DNA of 64,000 nt from Topomyia yanbarensis (lineage: Eukaryota; Arthropoda; Insecta; Diptera; Culicidae): assembly GCF_030247195.1 (NCBI RefSeq), contig NC_080671.1, forward strand, positions 412,124,044 through 412,188,043, read 5' to 3'. Both the position numbers and the translations under genes were made by a program. The notes under the pieces are model-generated. The model had not been told where the DNA came from and did not search any database. It saw only the letters and a list, made by a program, of their open reading frames with translations. Below, one piece after another: positions 10,101 to 22,100 of the stretch. The first letter of the stretch is position 1; each line of letters begins with the position of its first letter.

Positions 10101-13100
10101 CTGCGTACGTTAACTGTTGGTTTTGAAATGCCGTGGAATATTGCTTGTTCGGTATTCATTCTTAGGCCGGCTGTCTGTTGTGTATCATAAGATGTTGAAG
10201 GCTGTTTGGTAGTGGTGGTTGTAGATGAGTTTGCTTTAGTTGTTTTGACGCCGTCTGATTACAGAACTGGCCCGAAGGCGTCTGCCCAAGATATGTGCAT
10301 AGGGTTCTTTGTATGTAGTTAACACCTTGGGATGATCTGCTCTCGAAAGTCAAGTAAGACGGTCCACTTCTCGATACTTCGACATGAATCTTTAAATACA
10401 ATCCGTACTAGTACGAGGTGCCAAATCATGGAGTTTTATTTCAGTCAGATCGAGCTCCATATACATGGGGATCTTGGTTTTGACGTTTTTATATTTAACG
10501 TCATGTTGCATATTGTTCTTTGCTACGAATCTTTCTGCCTCGGCTAAGGAGTTGAAGGTCTAAGACGAGTCTGCGAAAAATCAATCGCGATTGTGTTTTC
10601 CCGTAATGGGCGAAATTTATTTTGTGGTGCACTCATTTCTCATTTAACTCATTTAAGTTTAATCGGATTCGATCACCTACTACAAATGAAATGACTTGAT
10701 AACTAAGAAGGTTTGGTTCAATATGTAACATTCGATGTTGATTGGTTGTGCTTCAACTATACGTAAGAAATATATTTATTTGATTTATTATTACTTTAAA
10801 TGTACTAAGAAAATAAATATTTTACGTTAAGTAGTATAGTCCTACGTCTACAGTTTGTGCAACCCCATAGGCTGCCCCTTGTAGTTTTTTAAGGAATACA
10901 GCTTTCGCAGTTTTCTCACTAAAAACTAACAACAACAACTAACTGTGCTTTTAGTGAACATGTCATGGATGTTCATATTTATTTTGAAAACTTGACATTT
11001 CTACACGACATATCTAGGATTAGTGATAGATATTTGCATTTACATTTAATTTAATCCAATGAAAATGAAATTTGATTACCAACGTTCGGCTGAATTTCAA
11101 CAGAAACTTGTTGCGCCGCAATGCAGTTAGAATTCAGCCGGTACGGCGAAATTAAATTATTTTTCAGTGAAACATCGGCAGGTTTATATTTCAGTCATTC
11201 AGATATATCGTTCAGACCGCATTAAATGTAGTTTCTCTGTACCTTAATTGGTTATTGCATTGAGTCATAATTCTAACAGGAGCTCAAAATCTGACAAAAT
11301 GACCCCCTGGGAATCATGTTCTATTTAATGCGAATCGTCTAATACCCTTCTGCGGCGCAACAAGGTAACATTGAGGATCAAATTCATATAGACAAACAAA
11401 AAAAATGTGCAGAATCTATCGCGTTGATGGTAGGCGAATAGGGTAATGACTTAAAATTACGAAATGTTTATGAATCATCCTTGACTAGAAATTCAATCAA
11501 AGTTCAAAAGAATTTCGTTTAGGCTGATATGACCTACCTAGTTCATTTTCTATATACTTGGGTTTGGAAGTGAACCATGTAAATACAGGTCACATAAAGA
11601 CACAACAAAACACTCGTCCGGCTGCTGGTAGCTTCACATTAACGAAAAGCCATTTACCACCAATTAGTAGAGAATAAAAGACTACTTGCTGCTTGCTTCC
11701 ATGCGATTTGACAACGAAATCCCATGTTTATATGGCTTCCTGGTCATAGCCCGACTTACGACCAGAGAAACCAACTATAATCGAGTCGGTGGATCGGGGA
11801 CTTATTTATTTGGCTTCAGTACATATGGAGCAAGAATAATAATCTTCCCCTAGCATTAGCTGAACTGAATACCGAAATCACGTGCAGTATTTACCCGTGA
11901 AAGGTACTATAATAGTTGGCAAACAGTATGAACCACTTCTCAATTCATAAGAACAAATACCTAATCACTTTTTGAGTTGCATGTTAGTAGAAAACGAATT
12001 CCTGTGAATCATTGCACTATCAATACACAGACACCCATATATACTCACTTAGCATGTGTGAAGGTACCATCCGGAGCTCGTGCCTTAATTTCGGCGTACT
12101 CCCGTATCAGTCCCTGCTTGCCCCGCTCCCGCACCATTTGTACAATCTGCTCTATTGTCTTTGGATCTCCCTCGGCACCGGCTAAACTGTCGTCGTCGCT
12201 GAAACCGGACGACGCACTGCTCGGCGGATTTTCGCTCCACAGTTCACTGCTGGTATTGTGATGGTGGTGACTGTGGTGCACATGATGATGGTGAACTCCG
12301 GCCGCGGCCGCCGTCAGGTCAGCGATGTCCTCCACACCGATGTGATCGACGTTGCTACTTGGTGACCGGTGATGACCGGAGACGTACTCCGACAGGTCGG
12401 TAGTACCACCAGTTATTGTCCCGCCGGTCAGATGCGGATCCAGGATGGCCGTGGTAACGGTTGTAGTTCCACCGCTGCCCATGGTACTGCCGACGTTGTT
12501 GGCTTGGGATGCACTGTTGGATTGCTGCTGTTGTCCGACTCCAGCGATAATTTCGTCCTCACGATTCGTCATCGATTTGTAGCAATGAAGTAACCTGCAA
12601 TCAGTTAGTGAAGATTAAATAGTTGCGAGATGAGGCCCGTATTTTTAAATGCGTTAAATCAGATAAACTACGCACGAAATGTATAATGCGGATGGGTAGA
12701 ATGTGCTGTGCCTCTACATCGTCACAATGGTGCTATGGTTGTTTTGGTCCTTAAGAGGCGCATGTACTAGAAAATGTTGCTACATGTAGTACCTACGCAT
12801 GTTGCCATCTCCCACAACAGGTGAGTTAATGGGCAGGATTGTACATGACGAAACCGAATGTGGGTGAATGATAAATGAAGAAAAATGTTTGACCGAACAA
12901 TAGGTCCAAGCATTGTAATGATATAGTGCTCCAATCAAAGCCCGTTACTTTGGTCATGCAATAATGCTATAAAACTATGTCGAAGGTCACGGCGGGATGG
13001 GCAAGGAACAAGTAAAAAGGCCAATTATGTTAATGGATACTATTCTTCGCGACTAAACGATTGGTCGACCTTGAGCTAGTAATGTATAACGTATTACGTA

Positions 13101-16100
13101 GCTTGCAATATAGACTGCGTAGAACACAATAATTGCCCTCTTCCAGATGCTGAATAACAGGAACTAGATCTGTAGCAAACAGCCGACAAGTTTTTAGGTC
13201 GTTATATTCTACCATTCTACTCATGATGATGAACGAACGAACGAACGAGCGAACTAGGCCAATTGATATGATTACCTTAAACTTGGCATGCACAGCAAAT
13301 GACGCAGTCCAACACCCAGAAACTGTATGATCTGTGCATCCTGATGATTCGCGTGGGTAGTTATATTCATTTTATTCCACGGTAAATGTTTGGTTGGTAG
13401 TGAGCAAAAGTAAGTTGAGAGGATATCAATGATTTGAAATAGGTACAGCGTTCATGCAAGTCCACCACCCACTAATCCTATTTCGTGTGGGAGGCCAGGA
13501 CTCGCATCAGGTAGTGGAAGTGTGTGGGTTTTATTCGACGTATAATAGTAACAGCCAGTAACAGGGGGAGAACATAAGGCAAATAGAAAGGTGTCTAGTT
13601 TAGATACCGCTGGTGGTGGGTTTGATAGCGCTGTAAAAGGTGTGCGATGAACCAATATCGGGCAGGAAAATGCGCGGGTGTTATAATGTCATTGAAGGAT
13701 TCTCGAAAATTTCTGGATATTGTTAAAATGTATCGGGTTTTGTTCAATACGGTTAACTGTACCTGTGAAGCGATAACAAATATTTATCGTTCAAATAAAA
13801 TTTAGATTTATTGTTCCTTGTGAAAGGTTGTTTATCTAACGTAGTTGACTAAATAATTTAATTCTATTATTAGAGTGGAAGTACAAATTTGGCTCTATCT
13901 TGTCGCAAATGTAAACGAAAATTAGCATATAATGTTAATTACATTACCAACATAACTGTCAGACTCAAATACTAATTTTTTTTTATAATTCGTTTATTTG
14001 ACACGGCTCATAGCGGTAGCTTAACGTAGCCGTGGATCTTTTATATGTTTACAAATGTAAAATTAAAATATAAACAAATATTATCATAATATTGGATCTC
14101 GTGCGCGCAACTTTTTATTGCGTGCGGAGACCTTCTTTCGCGGGGTTTGCTGGCAACCTGCATCTGGGGGATCATTTAATTCTTTTTTGTTTTTCACGTC
14201 CAGGTCGAAGCCGGCTTGGTGTCCGCGATCAGATGTTTTTCCCTGTTTCTTGCACTTATTGTGGACCAGCGTAAATCCGTCACTGTTATTGTTATCCTTG
14301 CCAATGTTGCTTACAGTTGATTTTGCGGTACTGGATGCTCCTTTTGTGGTTTTCATTATGGTCTGTGCAACTGCTGCCACAAATTTGGCCACCGTTTGTG
14401 GTTCAGGCATTGGTATTGAAAACTCAGTTTTGGGTTGGTTTGCCGTAGATGAGTTGACAATCGGTTGAGATGCATCTTCCGCGCAAGGTTGTCCATGATG
14501 AGCTGTCTGATTACAATACTTGCAAGTAGGAGTTTGCCCCTCATGGGTACATAGCGTAGTTTGCATAATTGTAGTTCCGTGAGTTCTGAGTTTTATTGTC
14601 AAGTAGGAGGGTATAGGCCTTTCAACCCGCATCCTCACTACAAAAACGCCGTTAGGAGTACCCGGGAAGAAGTTTCTCCAAATATCAGGTGTAACGGATT
14701 CTACTTCTCCGTATTGCGACATGCATTTTCCAATTGGCTCAGGAGGGGTACGAGGTGATAGGTTATATAACCTTACATCTATATCTTACATTCTCAATAT
14801 ATACGGGAATCTTAATTCCAACGTTGTCACTTTCAACCACGTGTTTTAAGTTGTTCTTCAAAACGAAAACGCTCGGCTTGTGCTAACGTGTTGAATGATA
14901 TTAACACTGCACTGCGAAGATGATGATACTGAAGGTACAACACTTCCGTAAGTCTAAGTTGCATTTTTACCTTCAGAAGGTATTCCACTTCACTAAAACT
15001 CGGTCTTTTTAAACAAAATTTAAAGTCAACGACTGCAGCGTTGGGTCGGAGTAGAGCTTTTTCGTCAACTTTACTCATGCTGACAAGAATAATCCGATGT
15101 TTCCTTTGTTCTCGAGACAATGCACACTAGATCGAGAGGCCTGTTGTTCACTTGGCTCGATTGTACGTCTGACTGCGGCAGAAGTAGAAAGTAGACTGAA
15201 CAAATACTAAATTGAAAATTGTTAAATCATCTTCATGAAACAAATCCAAATCTCCATATATTAATATTCTTTTTTTATTGCTCATCGCTCATTTCATCTA
15301 TTCCAACTTTAATTTTTTTATGAACACAAGTGAGATAGCACTCAAAGGAAACACGACGGCTGATTTGAATTACTTTTATTTTTTTAAACTAGGACATAAC
15401 GTGAATGATCCCCCCCTTAAGTATCTCATTATAATGAGTGTCAAACTATGTCATTGATTATCAGGTCTAAAATATATGAAATGCTTCTAAATTGGAATTA
15501 AGATCTTTACTTCACATCTAAATGTTTTGTCGCATCCCGCGGGGGTGATCGTGACCTAATGCCCATTAAATAAAACACGACGTAAACGGGTTAACACCGG
15601 GTATTTGTTTCATTTTGCCCTTTCTTCGGAGGCGATTTTGCGCTATGACAGTAGCCTTCGACGAGTCCGCAGCGGTTGTACTCCGAACACTGATGGGTCT
15701 CAAAACGGAAATTGTGTGTATAGTACATCGCATTTGTCCTCGCAAAATGGTACTATCCTGGGTACTCGTTATCGTCAGAATGCTGCCGTTACCTCGGGAA
15801 TCGCTGCTGACGCTCACGCGGCGGATGTTTCTTTTGACCGCTGCTGAGTCTTCTCTTCTGTGATTCAGCGCTCATGACAGCGTCGTGTCGGAGAGTCAAA
15901 ACCGCTGGCACTCTGATGGCAGTTATTGGAGTGTTCGTATTTTCTTTAATGCAAGTGAGTATCCTCGTCGCGATCTTGTCGTCTATCTCGGCCCTCAATC
16001 TGCACACAAAACATCTCCTTTGCCATTTTATCCAATTCTCGAATTTGGCACAGGTCTGGTTTATTCGACAAGAGTACGAAGCATAGTCCTCAGTGGACCT

Positions 16101-19100
16101 CTTAGTGAGCTGTAAGCCTCGGTACCGCTTGGTGATGGTTTCATTGAAGGCAACATTCTGTACATATTTTCCTTCCTTCTAACATGAGCTGTTTTTCTAA
16201 ACCGTTGCATAACACTCAGATTTGAAAATGAAAACTATTAAAGGACGACATGTAAACATTGTGTTATTTTAAATAAGTGTTCATTTAGATATTTAAACTC
16301 CAACTAATATTTTCAAATGGGTGGAAAGAAAACGACGGCTAAGGTGGATTAGTCACTAGCAGACTTCCCATGCACATCGTCAAGTTTGTACTTATGTACA
16401 AAAATTCGTGCGCGCGTCCAACTTCAAACATACTTCGTCGCGATGTTTAGGCTCGCCTCGAACATCGAACCCAAGCGAACGATGTACAAACTCTAGTTCA
16501 AGCATCCGTGTACGTACACCGGGTGCGTACACGAGAACGATTCGCACAAGGCAAACAGAGTCAACGCTAGTGATGATGAGTGAGAAAAAGAATACTGATG
16601 CCACGAACGTATGTGTATGCACACCGTGTACGGACATGGGGTTCGGTTGTGCAGGCGAACATGTGCACGTGTTTAGGTACGAAATAGCGTGTTCGAGATC
16701 GTACAAAGAATGTGGGTTTAATATGAGCACAGAACCAGAGCGAACATTGTGTACGATGTTCATTTGGGAAGACTGGTCACAAGGTAACATAGCATTCCTA
16801 GATAAAAAATTGTTCTCATGGTAATCTTAAGATTCATCGAATATAGGTACGGGGCTAAAACCTTTACTGAATTTGATTCTAATAATTTGGTCCGGTGCGC
16901 AGCTGTTGAATTGCTACCTATTAAACATTTTTCGTTATGAAACAATATCTCAGATGCTGATGTGCGTGTTGCTGAGGGAGTAACCAATCTCCCCTTCAGG
17001 CAAACAGATCCCACATCAAAGAAAACCAGCGAACCGAACCTGAAGATTCCCGAACGAAATGCCTTCCACCACAAGGCCGTCTTGTGTTGCGTTTACTTCT
17101 GGCGTTGACAGCGTTGCAGCTGTTTGTTTGCGGCAGCTAGAAGGCAAGATTCAGAGTCCTAACCTAATCTGCTTGAGCTTGTGCGACCACCCCTGACTGC
17201 TACTCCGTTATCGATCGGGACTCGCTGAAGTTGCACAGGGAATAAGTAGATAATTTTTGATCAATACCGGCTCCGGCCCGGCCAGAACGTAGATCGCGGA
17301 AGGAAAGGGAAGGAATGGTTAGTCCGATACTTGCTTTTGCTAGAGGCCGTATATACTACTGCGCACTCCACAAGTATCACGGGAGGAGGATATTTTTGTT
17401 AATAAGAGTATAGAAGTTGGATCTACTTCTTCTTTACCGGCGCCAAAGAGGTAATTCCACTACCTGGACTAGATATCGATCCACCAATTTCGTGGACCGG
17501 GGACCAAAGGTATTACTTCCCTTCCGAAGGAAGACGTGACCACAGATTTTTTCACCTTAGAAAAATCTCAACGGCCTCGGCTGGAATTGAACCCAGGCCA
17601 ACTGGAATGAGTGGCGGTCACGCTTACCACTCAAACACCGGCGCCGTCGATTCAGAGTCCTAACCTAATCTGCGTCGATAAAACCCCCATATGCTACTCC
17701 ATTGTGCATTCAATTTCGAATCGTTTACTTCTTGAATAGAATGTAGAATGTTGTATGCTTCGGTTATTTGGGAAAACCGCATTACACTGGCTTCGCCGCA
17801 GGAACTGGAGCAGTGTAGAAACCAACGGTATAGTACGTGTACACATATTCAAGAAGTTACCGCTTTCGAATCTTCGTTACATCCCGAAATAATCTGGTAA
17901 TTAGCTAATAGGGCTGGCTAGAATATTTCACATTATATATAAATTTCAACAGCTCATGAAAAAAAGAAGGGTATAAAGAAATAATTGCGAAGCCAGCAAT
18001 GCAAATAATAACCAAGAATCCCCGAAAGCCAGGCAGGATATTCCTAATGTCCATTCGGTTTAATGTTCATTCGTTCTAATGTCCATTCGGCCTAATAGCC
18101 ATTCGTCCGGATGACCTTCAGCCTAGTGACCTAATGGCCGAGCAACCTTTTCTTTAGTGCAGGTGTACCCGCATAGGATTCTGTTCAAGATTCTTTTTTG
18201 TGCTGAAAACAGGATCAGATCCATAGACCAGCAATTTCTGCCTGGCTTTTTCAGAATTTTGTAGTGTCACCGTCCTTTTTTGTTTGATATCTGTATTCTT
18301 TCTGTATTCTCTTGGTCAGTCGTTTCTGATTTAAAACTATCGCACTTCCCAGTGTTATGCTTATATGGAGCCGTTTGTGTTTCGCTTGATTTGGCCCCCG
18401 CTGCTTAGTCCGATATTTCTTTGCCATGAATGTCCATGGAACTGGGGATTCATTGAACTTGCACTGCTCTTTTTTATGGTACTTGTATTTCGTGTGGGCT
18501 ACATCCCGTAAAAGGTTCTGCCTTACAAGGTTGCAGTGTTATTTTTTCGTTAGTATCACTTCACCTAAAGTGGGTTGCAGTAAGTCCTTCAGAACAAAAT
18601 TGAAGAAATATTGCAAATCTCGTTTCCCGTGCTATGTCCATGTCATACGGATGAACTTAATAGATGACTTTTACATGTTTGATTGCCATTTCAGATAAAT
18701 AGGATCCGTTCAAAGTTTCCTTGTAGAATACAGTTCTAATTTCCTGTAGAATATACTTCTGATCAGTTCCTTTTTCGTGAGCGATTTGATCCTAAGATTC
18801 ATCGACAGTTTATCTATCTCCACTAAAATGACATACACCGAGTGCTTCGTAAGTATTTCATTGCTGTCCAGATGTAAGAATTCAGTTGTAGTTGTTTAAG
18901 ATTTGTACTGGCAGTGTTGCCAATGGAAGTGATACCGCATGATTCGATGTCTCAGATACTCGTACAGCCATGAAAAGAGGTTTCTTGGTATCTGTAGATC
19001 AGCCAAGATCCGTAGTAATTTGTGTTTACTGAGTCATAAGCCTTTTTCACGTCAAGGAAAGATAATAGGGCTTCTTTTTCGTTCTCCTTTATGCCACGAA

Positions 19101-22100
19101 CGGCGTTTACTGTGTAGGTCACACTCAAAGATGCGGACCTATGCTTGCAGAAACAAACGGAAGGAGAGTTCTGGTATCAGTTCACCAGTATCCGCTATTT
19201 CGGCAAGCTGGGTCTTTTCCATAATATTGATCAGTTCGATTTCAACGTTCAGCATTGCTATTGACCTGTTGGCGTTCGGGAAGCCTAGGTCAGCGTTCTT
19301 CTAGGTAAGGACATTATTACGGTTATTTTCCACCTTGAAGGTATGGTTACTGTCACGAAAACTTGGCATAGGGTCCCGATCTCCGTGTTCTACCACTTCC
19401 TTAGGAAGTTGTTTTTTGTTTGATACCATAAATGAAGCTTTTTATACTGCATCGTTAAAACATCTACCATCTCCTCTGGAAGGTAGATTAACGGAGAACG
19501 TATCTCACTTAGAATCGCGATAACTTTCGTTTTATTGACTTCTTTGGTGTTTTTTTTGAAGAATCGGTATATTGCTGCCGACATAAATCCTTATCGTACA
19601 GAGCATACAGCCAAATTCTTCTTGATATACCCCCCCCCAGGTTGTTTTTTGGCGATGCTCAATGAGGCGAGGGTAACATCCGGACCGTGTACCGTTGTTG
19701 CCACGTCGTCGTTTGGTAGCGCGTAATCAGGGATCGATTATTTCCCTCAGATACCTTCCTCTGATGCAGACAGGAAAATTTGTAACCTACGACGCGTGTT
19801 GAGCGTTCAGTAAAAACAGTTCTTGGTAGTTTGGTACTGCGAATTTGCCTTTTATTACTGAAGAAATTAACCGTTCAAAGCTGTGAAATATTATTGTTCG
19901 GGTGTGCTAAATGATATTGCCAGTTTAGTACAACCGTCAGCATCGTTTTCGGTTTGTCACCGATTTGCAATCAGAATCGTAACCCGGGTCCTCGTCGATG
20001 TTGACGAAGATGTCAACTACATCTCAGATTTTACATTGCTGTGGTTAGCCAGCTAAGCGAAGCGCTCGGAGAAAGTAGTCTGTCGGTCGTGCCTGATGCC
20101 TACCGCCACCCCAATAAATTTGGTGAGATCAATCTGATTTATAATAATTTCTATTATCCATTCTGTTGAATATATAAAATCACTCCTAATCCACATCCCA
20201 TTTTCCTTCCTACTAACAAATTCTAATATCCGTAATAACTATGGAGATTGCGTAGGTTCCCCGTATTCTCTTAAGTAGGTATTCAACTAACATTCCCATC
20301 CCATTAGCGATCGTAAGGGCATGGCCAGGTGTGCAGTGAACGGTTGTATAAAAAGATTTCACTGTATCAGCCACACATGATGAGTGCGGTCGTTTTTGCT
20401 ATGCTATGCTATGCTACGACGCGTGTTGAGCGTTCAGAACCGTACCAATTATCGTTTCATTTTGCACTCTAAAGATGACATTAAAGAAAACTGCAAACCC
20501 GTGCTTAAAATATTTGCTGGAGAAAGGTAAGCTTATATCATAAGGTTTATTTAGTCAAAATCGCTCTTTATTCTAACTACAAGCACTTCCAGTGGTCACA
20601 GATCCGAAAAATCTAGTTCCTCATATTCAAATTTTTCGTGCAAGAGTATACCAACGCCTCCGTGGCCTGTTTCATTATTTTTAGGTTGTGCTTTTTCATT
20701 TTCAAGGGTTCGTTCAACCATATCTCTTTTGAAAATTTTAGTCACCATTGCTGGTGTTGCGGGCTATTCTTGATTCGTTGGTGTCTTTGGTTTCATTGTT
20801 GATAGCTCCGTGCAGATTTTAATCAAGAGGCCATCTATTTCTATTGGCGATATTCTGCCCATATATGCATAAGAGTCCCATATTAAAAACCGCAAACCGA
20901 GAAAAATGCTGTTCAAGATTTATATTTTTCATTGTGCCTTATGGATGGGACAACCATGTTTTGGTATTTTTTCGATATTTTCTGAACAAACCTGGTAATC
21001 TTATTTGTGCATTATGATTCAGTGGTGATGCAGAATACAATCCAACAGATATCTCATTTTCGACAAAAATGCATATGGGACTCTTATGGTTATATGGGCA
21101 GTATTGCTCCTTTTAGTTTATTTGTATTCCTATCTTGCAATTGCCCAAGGGGGCCAGCAAGAATTTTGATTGTAGGTGGTGAAAGAACAGCTTTCTGATC
21201 TTGCCGATGAATGAATTAGGATTCGCTTCTGTGAAAGACATTAACTGTTCTGCCATCTTCTTCACTATATCCTTCCTTCTCGACCTTTGCGGGCCTTCTC
21301 TGTTGGCAGTTTCATGGTTTTTGTTGCAGTTTCTGCAGCATAACATATTTGAACGATGGTTCATCTCGGCAGAACTTTTTGATGTGGCCATACTTCCAGC
21401 AGTTAGAGTACTACTTGTTAGGGAATATGTAGAGTTCGGTCCTAAAACAGCACCCATAGATCTTCATTGTCCGCGAAACTACTCTTCCTTGTACGGTCAC
21501 ATTCAGGTTTGTGGTGTCAACAAATTCCTTGTTCCTTCCCATCTTTTTGATATACTCTACTCTACTCGGTTGCTCATATTGCACATGGCGCTCGACTTCT
21601 TCTTCCTAGAAGTCCAGAGGAACGTTTGGTACAAAGCATATTGTGTCCTTGCGGTTCGATGGTAAGAATACTTTCAGAATCTTCTGTTTGATGTCAATGG
21701 TTTGGAGAACTCTAAAAGCATTTCCATTTGCAACGTGGTGAAAATAAGTATGGTGGGCGGCACCGCAAAAAGGTGAATGTTTACATCACTAACCAATCAG
21801 AGGGAAGTAAGGGACCACGTGCTTTTGTTTTCTCCTTCATTTTTTTTGTTGGCTCGAAAAAAGTGACAGCCGATGCACATAGAAAAACTGTGGACACCTG
21901 TACTGCCGCTATAAGCATTGCTGTCCCATGTGCTATAGGATTCCATATACACATGGGACAATTTTGCTTAGAGCGGCAGTGTACATCTCACACTGCTATC
22001 ATGCGCGTAACAATCCTGGCATATTGATCAAAACAAGCAATATTACATAACGTTACTTTTTCGGCCCCCATCCGACCGGAATGACACTGCACTCTCTGTT

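Larger units (their letters stand above)
7594..12048. other. Ptpmeg2 intron, 4.5 kb, repeat-bearing
   Basis: Bounded by a GTGAGTAT donor at 12048 and a CCCCAG acceptor at 7594 on the minus strand. It holds a dispersed repeat (8731-8905), a SINE/LINE tail copy (9480-9690) and an eroded ORF1 copy (9890-10640). A 25-bp sequence starting ATAATTAATTCAAAATA with a following TTTAAAAAA run occurs near 8475 and again near 9827, so it is probably a repeat tail. Between 10650 and 12048 I see only AT-rich intron sequence. Confidence 0.7.

Noticed and set aside
17173..17648. A functional tRNA gene on the minus strand
   Set aside because: A- and B-box-like sites are present, but the sequence continues as a SINE body with target duplications; it is a tRNA-derived retroposon.
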